A DNA stretch of 64,000 nt from the NCBI GenBank assembly GCA_937988775.1, contig CALKHP010000030.1:248001-312000 (forward strand), in the 5' to 3' direction. Positions within the stretch are counted from its first letter, which is position 1. The number at the start of each line of letters is the position of its first letter. The position numbers and the translations under genes were made by a program. The notes below the pieces were generated by a model, which was not told the DNA's origin, did no database searches, and worked only from the letters and a program-made list of their open reading frames with translations. This document shows, in pieces, positions 30,314 through 38,626 of the stretch. Source of the stretch: an uncultured Alphaproteobacteria bacterium. GTDB taxonomy: Bacteria > Pseudomonadota > Alphaproteobacteria > Rhizobiales > Beijerinckiaceae.

Positions 30314-33175
30314 CTATTCCGCCGCGTGCGGCACGGTGGGCGCGATGCGGCGCATCGAGACCGCTTCCTCGGCATTCTGCTCCTGCCAATCCGACTGGCG
30401 GTTGGTGCGGCGCACCTGCACGGCCGTGACCTTGAATTCCGGGCAGTTGGTCGCCCAGTCGGAATAGTCGGTCGTCACGACATTCGCGCCGCCCAGCGGA
30501 TGGTGGAAGGTCGTATAGACCACGCCCGGCTGCATGCGCTCCGAGACCAGCGCCCGCAACGCGACATCGCCGGTGCGGCTCGCCAGCGCGACAAGGTCGC
30601 CATCGGCGATGCCGCGGGCCTCAGCGTCGAACGGGTGGATTTCCAGCACGTCTTCCGGATGCCAGGTCGAGTTGGCGGTGCGCCGCGTCTGCGCACCGAC
30701 ATTATACTGCGACAGGATGCGGCCCGTGGTCAGCAGCAGCGGGAAGCGCGGGCCGGTGCGCTCCTCGGAGGGGATGTATTCCGTGATCATGAAGCGGCCC
30801 TTGCCGCGCACGAAACGGTCGACATGCATCACCGGCGTGCCTTGCGGCGCGGCATCGTTGCACGGCCACTGGATCGAGCCGAGTTCGTCGAGCCGGGCGA
30901 AGCTGACACCGGCGAAGGTCGGCGTCAGGCGGGCGATCTCGTCCATGACCTCGGAGGGGTGCGTGTAGTGCATCGGGTAGCCGAGCGCCGCCGAGAGATC
31001 GCAGATCACCTGCCATTCCTCGCGGCCCGACAGTGGCGGCATGACCTGCCGCACGCGGCTGATGCGGCGCTCGGCGTTGACGAAGGTGCCGTCCTTTTCA
31101 AGGAACGATGCGCCCGGCAGGAAGACATGGGCGTATTTCGCCGTCTCGTTCAGGAAAATATCCTGGATGACGACGCATTCCATCGCGGCCAGCCCCGCCG
31201 TGACATGCTGGGTGTTCGGGTCGGACTGGGCGATATCCTCGCCCTGGATGAAGAGGCCCTTGAAGCGGCCGTCGACCGCCTCGTCGAGCATGTTGGGGAT
31301 GCGCAGGCCTGGATCGTCGGACAGGGTCAGCCCCCAGTCGATCTCGAAACTGTGGCGCACGGCCTCGTCCGAGATATGGCGGTAGCCCGAGAATTCGTGC
31401 GGGAACGAGCCCATGTCGCACGAGCCCTGCACGTTGTTCTGGCCGCGCAGCGGGTTGATGCCGACGCCCTCGCGGCCGAGATTGCCGGTCGCCATGGCGA
31501 GGTTGGCCATCGCCATCACCGCCGTGGTGCCCTGGCTGTGCTCGGTGACGCCGAGGCCGTAATAGATCGCCGCGTTGCCGCCGGTGGCGTAAAGCCGGGC
31601 TGCGGCGCGCACATCCGCCGCCGGCACGCCGGTATAGCGCTCGTGCGCTTCCGGCGAATTGTGCTCCTCGGCGACCATCGTCGCCCAATACTCGAAAGCG
31701 TCGGGCTCGCAGCGCTCGCGCACGTAATCGAGCGCCACCAGCCCTTCCGTGACCACGACATGCGCCATGGCGTTGAGCAGCGCGACGTTGGTGCCGGGCT
31801 TCAACGGCAGGAAATAATCCGCCTCGACATGCGGCGAACGTACCAGATCGATGGCGCGCGGATCGGCGATGATCAGATGCGCGCCCTCGCGCAACCGCCG
31901 TTTCATGCGCGAGGCGAACACAGGATGGGCATCGGTCGGGTTGGCGCCGATGATGAAGATGACATCGGCCTTGGCGACCGACTTGAAATCCTGCGTGCCG
32001 GCCGAGGTGCCGAGCGTCGAACTCAGGCCATAGCCGGTCGGCGAATGGCAGACGCGAGCGCAGGTATCGACGTTGTTGTTGCCAAAGGCGGCGCGCACCA
32101 TCTTCTGGACGAGGAAAACCTCCTCATTGGTGCAGCGCGACGAGGTGATTCCACCGACGGAATCCCGGCCATAGCTCGCTTGCAGGCGCTTGAACTCGGA
32201 GGCGGCCTTGCCGATCGCCTCCTCCCACGAGACCTCGCGCCACGGATCGGTGATGCGCTCACGCACCATCGGCTTGGTGATGCGGTCGGCATGGGTGGCG
32301 TAGCCCCAGGCGAAGCGGCCTTTGACGCAGGAATGGCCCTCATTGGCCTGGCCCGCCTTGTGCGGCTCCATGTTGACGAGTTTGTTGCCCTGCATCTCGG
32401 CCTTGAACGAGCAGCCGACGCCGCAATAGGCGCAGGTCGTGATGATGGCGTGCTCCGGCTGGCCGGCCGCGATGATGGTGTTCTCGATCAGCGACGAGGT
32501 CGGGCAGGCCTGCACGCAGGCGCCGCACGAGACGCACTCAGAGTCGAGAAAATCGACGCCGCCGGCGCTGATGCGCGATTCGAAGCCGCGCCCGTCGACG
32601 GTGAGCGCAAAGGTGCCCTGCACCTCCTCGCAGGCGCGCACGCAGCGATTGCACACGATGCATTTCGCCGGATCATAGGTGAAATACGGGTTGGAAGTGT
32701 CGCAGGTCTCGGCGAGGTGGTTGTCGCCCTCGTAGCCGTAGCGCACCTCGCGCAGGCCGGTGACGCCGGCCATATCCTGCAGCTCGCAATCGCCATTGGC
32801 CGAGCAGGTCAGGCAATCGAGCGGATGGTCGGAGATATAAAGCTCCATCACGCCCTTGCGCAGCTTGGCGAGCTTGTCCGACTGGGTGCGCACCACCATG
32901 CCGCTCTCGACCGGCGTGGTGCAGGAGGCGGGCGTGCCGCGCCGGCCATCGATCTCGACAAGGCAGAGCCGGCACGAGCCGAACGGCTCGAGGCTGTCGG
33001 TGGCGCAAAGTTTTGGAATCTTGGTGCCGGCATGCATGGCGGCTGCCATCACCGAGGTGCCCTCGGGCACGGTGACGGCGACGCCATCAATGGTCAGCGT
33101 GACGGACTTGTCCGAGACGCGGATCGGCGTGCCGAGATCGATTTCCTTGATGAGCATGTTTTCGGTCAGAGCCAT
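30314..33175 (-). CDS. fdsA: NAD-dependent formate dehydrogenase alpha subunit
   Basis: FdsA is the catalytic subunit oxidising formate to CO2. The 953-residue product starts with an NuoG-like segment: a [2Fe-2S] set C57, C68, C71, C85; the His-Cys3 cluster HPLDCLTCSANGDC (residues 117-130); and two [4Fe-4S] sets around CIVCNRCVRAC and CVSCGACVQAC. The bis-MGD domain follows, with another [4Fe-4S] at C248-C256 and the molybdenum ligand C376 in CARVCHSPTGYGL. Cysteine rather than selenocysteine marks the oxygen-tolerant NAD-linked type. The C-terminal molydopterin dinucleotide-binding domain is complete. It sits 10 bases after fdsB. Confidence 0.96.
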   Translation of the reverse strand: MALTENMLIKEIDLGTPIRVSDKSVTLTIDGVAVTVPEGTSVMAAAMHAGTKIPKLCATDSLEPFGSCRLCLVEIDGRRGTPASCTTPVESGMVVRTQSDKLAKLRKGVMELYISDHPLDCLTCSANGDCELQDMAGVTGLREVRYGYEGDNHLAETCDTSNPYFTYDPAKCIVCNRCVRACEEVQGTFALTVDGRGFESRISAGGVDFLDSECVSCGACVQACPTSSLIENTIIAAGQPEHAIITTCAYCGVGCSFKAEMQGNKLVNMEPHKAGQANEGHSCVKGRFAWGYATHADRITKPMVRERITDPWREVSWEEAIGKAASEFKRLQASYGRDSVGGITSSRCTNEEVFLVQKMVRAAFGNNNVDTCARVCHSPTGYGLSSTLGTSAGTQDFKSVAKADVIFIIGANPTDAHPVFASRMKRRLREGAHLIIADPRAIDLVRSPHVEADYFLPLKPGTNVALLNAMAHVVVTEGLVALDYVRERCEPDAFEYWATMVAEEHNSPEAHERYTGVPAADVRAAARLYATGGNAAIYYGLGVTEHSQGTTAVMAMANLAMATGNLGREGVGINPLRGQNNVQGSCDMGSFPHEFSGYRHISDEAVRHSFEIDWGLTLSDDPGLRIPNMLDEAVDGRFKGLFIQGEDIAQSDPNTQHVTAGLAAMECVVIQDIFLNETAKYAHVFLPGASFLEKDGTFVNAERRISRVRQVMPPLSGREEWQVICDLSAALGYPMHYTHPSEVMDEIARLTPTFAGVSFARLDELGSIQWPCNDAAPQGTPVMHVDRFVRGKGRFMITEYIPSEERTGPRFPLLLTTGRILSQYNVGAQTRRTANSTWHPEDVLEIHPFDAEARGIADGDLVALASRTGDVALRALVSERMQPGVVYTTFHHPLGGANVVTTDYSDWATNCPEFKVTAVQVRRTNRQSDWQEQNAEEAVSMRRIAPTVPHAAE

Positions 33176-33185
33176 GGTGCTCTCC

Positions 33186-34748
33186 CTATTCGGCGGGCGG
33201 CACGGGCCGCGCGCGCTCGAAATCCTGTCGGAAATGCGTCAGCGCGCTGACGACCGGGATCGGCGTCAGGCCGCCAAGCGCACACAGTGAAGCGTCGGTC
33301 ATCAGCGTGCACAGATCGTCGAGCACAGCAAAATTCTTCGGCCGTTCGATGCCGGCGATGATGCGCTCCACCGTCTCGCGGCCGCGCACGGCGCCGATGC
33401 GGCACGGCGTGCACTTGCCGCAGCTTTCGACGGCGCAGAAATGGAAGGCGAAGCGCGCCTGCTCGGCCAAGTCGACAGTGTCGTCGAACACCACGACGCC
33501 GCCATGGCCGAGCATGCCCTTGACCGCTAGGAAGGCTTCGTAGTCGAGCGGCGTATCGAGCAGGCTTTCGGGGAAATAGGCGCCGAGCGGCCCGCCGACC
33601 TGCACGGCGCGGAGCGGGCGGCCGCTGGCGGTGCCGCCGCCGTAATCCTCGATCAGCTGGCGCAGCGTCAGGCCGAACGCCTTCTCGATGAGGCCGCCGC
33701 GCTTGACGTTGCCGGCAAGCTGAATGGGCAGCGTGCCGCGCGACCGGCCCATGCCGAAAGCGGCGTAAGCAGCGGCGCCATGCGCCATGATCCACGGCAC
33801 GCTGGCCAGAGAAATCACGTTGTTGATCACGGTCGGCTGGCCGAACAGGCCGCTGATCGCCGGCAGCGGCGGCTTGGCGCGCACCACGCCGCGCTTGCCT
33901 TCGAGACTGTCGAGCAGCGCGGTTTCCTCGCCGCAGATGTAAGCCCCTGCCCCGAGCCGCACCTCGAGCCGGAACGCCCTGCCCGAGCCGCAGACCGAAG
34001 CCCCAAGATATCCCGCCGCCTCGGCCACAGCGATGGCGGCGTTCAGCACGCGATGGGCGTGGGGATATTCCGAGCGCAGGTAGATGAAGCCCTCGCTCGC
34101 CCCGACCGCGAGCCCGGCAATGGTCATGCCCTCGATCAGGCAAAGCGGATCGCCTTCCATCAGCAGTCGATCGGCGAAGGTGCCGCTATCGCCCTCATCG
34201 GCGTTGCACACGATGTATTTCTGCTCGGCCGGTGTATCGAGAACGGTTTTCCACTTGATGCCGGTCGGGAAACCGGCGCCACCGCGCCCGCGCAGGCCGG
34301 ATGAGGTCACCTCGCGCACGATCTCGGCCGGGGCGACGCCAAGCGCGCGCTCGAGCCCAGCAAAGCCGCCATGGGCGCGGTAATCGGCGACCGAGAGCGG
34401 GTCGATGACGCCGCAGCGCGCGAAGGTCAGGCGCTCTTGGTTCTTCAGATAGGAGATGTCTTCCGTCAGGCCGAGCGCCAGCGCGTGCGCGCCGCCATGC
34501 AGGAAATCGGCCGCGAACAGCGCGGCGACATCGGCGGGTTTCACCGGGCCATAGGCGATGCGGCCGGCTGCCGTCTCGACCTCGACGAGCGGCTCGAGCC
34601 AGAACAGGCCGCGCGAGCCGTTGCGCACGATCTCGATCGGTACGCCACGGCGCTCCGCCTCAGTGGCCAGCGCCGCGGCGACGCGCTCGGCGCCGACCGA
34701 GAGGGCAGCGGCATCGCGCGGCACGAAAATACGGGTGGGGGCGCTCAT
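33186..34748 (-). CDS. fdsB: NAD-dependent formate dehydrogenase beta subunit
   Basis: FdsB passes electrons from the alpha subunit to NAD+ through FMN and a [4Fe-4S] cluster. The 520-residue product has an N-terminal thioredoxin-like part (about residues 1-90), the NADH/FMN-binding NuoF-like core (GLRGRGGAGFPTGIKWK, NADEGDSGTFADR, YICGEETALLDSLEGKRG), and the cluster motif ESCGKCTPCRIG near the C-terminus. ATG at 34748 (MSAPTRIFVPRDAAAL) overlaps the fdsG stop as ATGA; the longer frame upstream is arginine-rich antisense-like noise. Confidence 0.96.
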   Translation of the reverse strand: MSAPTRIFVPRDAAALSVGAERVAAALATEAERRGVPIEIVRNGSRGLFWLEPLVEVETAAGRIAYGPVKPADVAALFAADFLHGGAHALALGLTEDISYLKNQERLTFARCGVIDPLSVADYRAHGGFAGLERALGVAPAEIVREVTSSGLRGRGGAGFPTGIKWKTVLDTPAEQKYIVCNADEGDSGTFADRLLMEGDPLCLIEGMTIAGLAVGASEGFIYLRSEYPHAHRVLNAAIAVAEAAGYLGASVCGSGRAFRLEVRLGAGAYICGEETALLDSLEGKRGVVRAKPPLPAISGLFGQPTVINNVISLASVPWIMAHGAAAYAAFGMGRSRGTLPIQLAGNVKRGGLIEKAFGLTLRQLIEDYGGGTASGRPLRAVQVGGPLGAYFPESLLDTPLDYEAFLAVKGMLGHGGVVVFDDTVDLAEQARFAFHFCAVESCGKCTPCRIGAVRGRETVERIIAGIERPKNFAVLDDLCTLMTDASLCALGGLTPIPVVSALTHFRQDFERARPVPPAE

Positions 34749-35227
34749 GACACGCTCCCCGGCTGTGGCCGGCACAGGTCGTCGAGCAGCGCGGCATCGA
34801 CCCGGCCGAGCAATTCGCCATCCAGCATCGCAGCCGGCGACAGCGCACAATTGCCGAGGCAATACACCGTCTCGACGGTCAGGCGCCCGTCCGTCGTGGT
34901 CGCGTCGACGGCGATGCCGTGGCGGGCGGCCAGATGCGCGACCAGTGTCTCGCAGCCCATCGCCTGGCAGGATTCGGCCCGGCACAATTTCAGCACGCGC
35001 TCGCCGGGCGGGGCAGCGCGAAAATCGTGATAGAAGGTGATGACGCCGTGCACCTCGGCGCGCGACAGGTTCAGCGCCTCGGCGATGACCGGCACCGCGC
35101 TGCGATCGATGTATCCGAAAGCATCCTGGAGTGCGTGCAGGATCGGCAGCAGGGCACCGGGCGCGGATTTTCCTGCCTCGATGATCGCCTGCGCGGCATC
35201 AGGCTTCCAGCCGGTTTCGGCCGCCAT
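34745..35227 (-). CDS. fdsG: NAD-dependent formate dehydrogenase gamma subunit
   Basis: FdsG is the NuoE-like subunit with a thioredoxin fold and a [2Fe-2S] cluster. The 160-residue product has cluster cysteines C82, C87, C123 and C127 (LCRAESCQAMG and YCLGNCALSP), plus ALQDAFGYIDRSAV and GVITFYHDFR. ATG at 35227 follows GGTGGAACGAAT; a start at 35296 would add 23 residues that are less typical. This is the first gene of the operon. No divergent LysR-type fdsR gene, common in other species, is present nearby. Confidence 0.94.
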   Translation of the reverse strand: MAAETGWKPDAAQAIIEAGKSAPGALLPILHALQDAFGYIDRSAVPVIAEALNLSRAEVHGVITFYHDFRAAPPGERVLKLCRAESCQAMGCETLVAHLAARHGIAVDATTTDGRLTVETVYCLGNCALSPAAMLDGELLGRVDAALLDDLCRPQPGSVS

Positions 35228-35331
35228 ATTCGTTCCACCCTCGGCAAAGGCGCGATGCGCCGTCTGTTTGAGAATAGAATGGGTCGAAACAGCCAAATGG
35301 CCAACCGATATTTATCGCGCGGCCAGCGCGA

Positions 35332-36570
35332 TCACGGCGTCGGCGGCTTCTCACGCCCGGCAAGGGCCGCCTCGGACGGCACCAGATAGCTGCGCGTCAG
35401 CGGCACATTGTCCTGCTTGCGCGCGAGCTGGAACTGGAACACCACCGTGTCCTGATACAGGAACGCGGTTTCGGATGCCGCCAGGTAGAATTCCCACATG
35501 CGGCAGAAACGGTCGTCATAGAGTGCCTTGGCCTCCTCGCGCCGAGCCAGGAAACGGTCGCGCCAATGATGCAGCGTCTTGGCGTAATGCAGCCGCAGCA
35601 CCTCGACATCGGTGACGACGAGCCGGGCGCGCTCGATCGCGCGCAACGCCTCCGACATGGACGGGATATAGCCGCCCGGGAAGATGTATTTCTGGATCCA
35701 CGGGTTGGTGAAGGCCGGCTTGTCGGAACTGCCGATGGTGTGCAGCAGCATGACGCCGTTCGGCTTGAGCAGCTTGTGGGCAGTGCGCAAATAAATATCG
35801 TAATAGCCGGCGCCGACATGCTCGAACATGCCGACCGAGACGATGCGATCAAATGAGCCCTCGACCTTGCGGTAATCCTGCAGCGCGAAGCTCACGCGAT
35901 CGGCGAGGCCGGCATCGCGGGCGCGCCTTTGCGCCACCTTGAGCTGCTCCTCGGACAGCGTCACGCCGAGCACCTTGCCCGCCTGGCCTGCCTCGGCGAG
36001 GTAGAGCGCCATGCCGCCCCAGCCGCAACCGATATCGAGGATGCTCTGGCCCGGCTCCAGGCACAGCTTGGCGGCGATGTGGCGTTTCTTCTCCAGTTGC
36101 GCCTGATCGAGGGTTTCCTTGCCGGTCTCGAAATAGGCGCATGAATATTGCCGGTCGGCATCGAGAAACAGCTCGTAGAGCCGGTCGTCGAGATCGTAAT
36201 GATGCGCGACGTTATCCTTGGAGCGCCGGCCGACATTATGCTGGAACAGGCCGCGCGTATAATAGCGCAGGTGATCGTGCAGCGTCGTCCACCAGGTATC
36301 GGGGTCACCGGACGAATTCCGCAGCAACAACACCAGGAAATCGAAGATCGTGCCGCGCTCGATGACGAGCCGGCCATCCATATACAATTCGCCGAGGCGC
36401 AGGTCCGGGTCGAGCATCAACGCGCGCACGGCGGCCGCATCGGTGAACCGTGCCACGACAAGATCGCCCTCGCCGTCGCCGAACTGCAACTCCCGGCCAT
36501 CCGGCAAGATGATGCGGAGATTTCCGTTCGGAACGAGCTTGCCGATGACGCTTTCAAGCACGCGGTTCAT
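35332..36570 (-). CDS. cfa: Cyclopropane-fatty-acyl-phospholipid synthase
   Basis: Cfa transfers a methylene from S-adenosylmethionine to unsaturated acyl chains of membrane phospholipids. The 412-residue product has an N-terminal lipid-binding part (residues 1-115) and a SAM methyltransferase core: NVAHHYDLDDRLYELFLDAD, YSCAYFE, ILDIGCGWGGMALYLAE, VGMFEHVGAGYYDIY, and the late FPGGYIPSMSEA. ATG at 36570 (MNRVLESVIGKLV) is preferred by similarity; an upstream ATG at 36630 is possible. A perfect TTGAT-N4-ATCAA box lies about 147 bases upstream. The gene is separated from the fds operon start by 104 bases and is likely monocistronic. Confidence 0.93.
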   Translation of the reverse strand: MNRVLESVIGKLVPNGNLRIILPDGRELQFGDGEGDLVVARFTDAAAVRALMLDPDLRLGELYMDGRLVIERGTIFDFLVLLLRNSSGDPDTWWTTLHDHLRYYTRGLFQHNVGRRSKDNVAHHYDLDDRLYELFLDADRQYSCAYFETGKETLDQAQLEKKRHIAAKLCLEPGQSILDIGCGWGGMALYLAEAGQAGKVLGVTLSEEQLKVAQRRARDAGLADRVSFALQDYRKVEGSFDRIVSVGMFEHVGAGYYDIYLRTAHKLLKPNGVMLLHTIGSSDKPAFTNPWIQKYIFPGGYIPSMSEALRAIERARLVVTDVEVLRLHYAKTLHHWRDRFLARREEAKALYDDRFCRMWEFYLAASETAFLYQDTVVFQFQLARKQDNVPLTRSYLVPSEAALAGREKPPTP

Positions 36571-36932
36571 ATAGCCCCGGCGCGCGGACGCCCCGTTCTG
36601 CCCAAATTTGAGACGGCTTATCGGCAACATTGCAACATGCCCCACATTGCTGATCCGGCAACCAAAGTAGCGTGGGATGATTGGCTGACCACCACCCCAT
36701 TCATGCAAATATTCTGTTGATTTCGATCAAAAATCCAGACCGATCGCGTGGTGCAAGGCCCAACCCGGCACCGTCGGCGGCAAGAAACCGTTTGCACATC
36801 GATCATGAAAAGGGGGGTAAGCGTTTCGAACAAATCGCGGGTCATCATTATTCTCCCGCCCTGGGCCGGAGGGCTCAGGACTCAAGAGCTTATGGTGATT
36901 CTAGCTCGCAATTGTGCCGCGGCAAGCCCTGC
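36571..36932. promoter_or_regulatory. Region upstream of cfa
   Basis: This 362-base spacer lies between cfa (start 36570) and the ATC hydrolase-like gene (stop 36933). It holds the FNR/FixK-type box at 36717-36730 and moderately AT-rich sequence around it (36690-36745 and 36880-36915). No member of the repeat families and no coding region is evident. Confidence 0.55.
36717..36730 (-). promoter_or_regulatory. Perfect FNR/FixK-type box upstream of cfa
   Basis: TTGAT-TTCG-ATCAA matches the FNR/FixK consensus TTGAT-N4-ATCAA without mismatch. The box is symmetric, but the only gene reading away from it within 400 bases is cfa on the minus strand. If it acts at the usual -41.5 position, transcription would begin near 36682, leaving about 110 bases of leader to the chosen ATG or about 50 to an ATG at 36630. 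Confidence 0.65.
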
Positions 36933-37433
36933 TCACGCCTCCTCGCCGGGATCGGCTGCCATGCGGTAGTCGAAATCGCAATGGCTCGCGCCCTGCATGA
37001 TGGTCTGGGTGCGCGTGAGTTTGAGGCGGCTGTCATAGCCCTCGCAGAAGGTACCGTCGCGTTGGCAGGACAGCAGGTGGCCGATCTCGCCGAGCCCCAT
37101 CTCGCGATACATCTCGGCATAGCGGCAGCGCGTGACGTTGAAGGCGAAACGGTCGGCGCTTTCCTCCTTCACCTCGATGCGCAGCGCGTCCTCCGCCGTC
37201 CAGAGCGACTGGATAGCCATGAAGCTCTGCAACGAGGTGCCGCCTTCCGCCTGCCGCGCCATCGCTGCGCCCTGCTCAATGGAGGAGCGGCGCACCGCGT
37301 CGGCGACGGCCTTTCTTGCCACGCTCTCGCCATGGCTGGCCTTCAATGTCTCGTAGACATGCTTGAGGATCGTCGCTTCGATCCGGCGCCGCTCGATCAT
37401 CGGCATGGGAGGGTTTGCGTTCGTCATTGCCAT
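36933..37433 (-). CDS. L-2-amino-thiazoline-4-carboxylic acid hydrolase family protein
   Basis: The 166-residue product resembles the family named after L-ATC hydrolase, which opens the thiazoline ring of L-ATC to N-carbamoyl-L-cysteine. Recognisable parts are the N-terminal helix with IERRRIEATILKHVYETL, FNVTRCRYAEMYREMGL and the C-terminal LLSCQRDGTFCEGYD...TQTIMQGASHCDF, with cysteines and histidine in the positions that are usual for the family. Most family members are uncharacterised, so the substrate is uncertain. An N-carbamoyl-L-amino acid hydrolase-like gene lies 1.2 kb away. ATG 37433 or 37427 may start. It is divergent from the SIMPL gene. Confidence 0.75.
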   Translation of the reverse strand: MAMTNANPPMPMIERRRIEATILKHVYETLKASHGESVARKAVADAVRRSSIEQGAAMARQAEGGTSLQSFMAIQSLWTAEDALRIEVKEESADRFAFNVTRCRYAEMYREMGLGEIGHLLSCQRDGTFCEGYDSRLKLTRTQTIMQGASHCDFDYRMAADPGEEA

Positions 37434-37558
37434 TCATCCACCGCTATCATCCCGCCAACTTTGACGATTGCACACGACACGGCAAGATGCCGTTTCGGAT
37501 CGCACATCCCGCCTTATCCCAAAATCCCTCATCCCCGAAATCCTAGGAGATATCCAGA

Positions 37559-38299
37559 ATGCGCCTGCCCCTCGCCACCTGCCTCGCGGCATTGCTGCTC
37601 GCCGCTCCCGCCCTCACGCAGGCGCATGCACAGGATGCCGCACAGGCGACGAAACAGGAAGCCGTGAAACCCGCGACCCTGCATCTCAGCGTCCACGCCG
37701 AGGTGAAGCAGGTTCCCGACCTCGCGATCTTCTCCGTCGGCTCGGTCAGCCAGGCGGCAACCGCGAAGGAGGCCGTCAGCGACAACGCCGCCCGCATGAA
37801 GGCGGTGTTCGACGGACTCGCCAAGGCCGGCATGCAGCCCAAGGACATGCAGACCGGCCGACTGACCCTGCAGCCCGAATATCAGTACGAGCCCAAGAAG
37901 GCGCCGAAGCTCATCGGCTATCGCGCCAGCAACAATGTCGAGATCAAGCTGCGCGATCTCGACAAGGCCGGCAGCCTGCTCGACACGCTGACCGGGCTTG
38001 GCGCCAACGAAATCTCCGGGCCGTTCTTCGGCATGGAGCACCCCGAAGCAGCCCTCGACGAGGCGCGCCAAAAGGCCATGAAGACGGCGACGGCGCGCGC
38101 CAAGCTGTACGCCGACGCGGCCGGGCTGAAAATCGCCCGTATTCGCAACATCAGCGAAGCCAACATCAGCGGCTACCAGCCGGTGCGGCAGATGGCGCGG
38201 GCGGCGGCGCCCATGGCGATGAAGGCCGATACGCCGGTCGCGCCGGGCGAGGTCTCGGCCGAGATCACGCTGCAGGTGACCTACGAACTGGCGCCGTAG
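37559..38299 (+). CDS. SIMPL domain (DUF541) periplasmic protein
   Basis: The 246-residue product has a signal peptide (MRLPLATCLAALLLAAPALT, cleavage near AHA-QDAA) and a SIMPL/DUF541 domain (LHLSVHAEVKQVPDLAIFSV, VSDNAARMKAVFDGLAKAG, QTGRLTLQPEYQY, AAGLKIARIRNISEAN, ending AEITLQVTYELAP). The family is periplasmic or outer-membrane linked, with poorly known roles, including stress or oligomeric ring formation in some members. AGGAGATATCCAGA precedes ATG 37559. It stands alone and converges on the carbamoylase gene through a large repeat. Confidence 0.87.
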   Translation: MRLPLATCLAALLLAAPALTQAHAQDAAQATKQEAVKPATLHLSVHAEVKQVPDLAIFSVGSVSQAATAKEAVSDNAARMKAVFDGLAKAGMQPKDMQTGRLTLQPEYQYEPKKAPKLIGYRASNNVEIKLRDLDKAGSLLDTLTGLGANEISGPFFGMEHPEAALDEARQKAMKTATARAKLYADAAGLKIARIRNISEANISGYQPVRQMARAAAPMAMKADTPVAPGEVSAEITLQVTYELAP

Positions 38300-38325
38300 C
38301 GCGTTTTGAAACTACGGTAGCCCCT

Positions 38326-38490
38326 TCTCCCCTCGGGGGAGAAGGTGGCACGAAGTGCCGGATGAGGGGTTAACGCGGCCCTTACCCCTCATCCCACCAA
38401 TCCCCGGTGTTCCGGAGATTGGCTTTAAATTCCCAAGTCGGCCAAGGCCGACTTGGCGCGGGACCTTCTCCCGCAAGGGGAGAAGAAGAA
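38326..38490. repeat. Composite nested palindrome, CCTTCTCCCC type
   Basis: CCCTTCTCCCC near 38330 and GGGGAGAAG near 38478 form outer inverted ends. Inside are GGATGAGGGG near 38351 opposed by CCCCTCATCC near 38384, an ATTCC/GGAGAT segment, and a strong hairpin CCAAGTCGGCC (38433-38443) / GGCCGACTTGG (38446-38456). Further arms GGGGGAGAAGG and CCTTCTCCCGCAAGGGGAG form local hairpins. The element fills the convergent junction after the SIMPL gene and could be a MITE-like or REP-composite unit. A shorter relative lies at 1124-1166. Confidence 0.7.
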
Positions 38491-38517
38491 TTATTTTGCT
38501 ACCCTCGATGCCCTGAC

Positions 38518-38596
38518 TCCACCTCATCCTGAGCCTGTCGAAGGATGCTGAGTCCGGCGCTCGCTGGAACATGCTTCGACAAGCTCAGCATGAGGT
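38518..38596. repeat. Inverted pair of TTCGACAAGCTCAGGAT-type repeats
   Basis: CTCATCCTGAGCCTGTCGAA at 38523-38542 opposes CTTCGACAAGCTCAGCATGA at about 38574-38593, with the same inner spacer theme (GCTGAGTCCGGCGCTCGCTGGAACATG) as at 2147-2220. A half-unit CTCAGCATGAGG follows at about 38608-38619, close to the stop of the carbamoylase gene at 38627. Confidence 0.75.
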
Positions 38597-38626
38597 GGCG
38601 TGTATGGCTCAGCATGAGGTCCGGCC

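Noticed and set aside
30206..33250. Open frame of about 1014 codons on the plus strand
   Set aside because: It lies antisense to fdsA and its translation is rich in Arg, His, Ala and Asp without any domain. It is a by-product of GC-rich codon use; fdsA on the minus strand shows all catalytic motifs.
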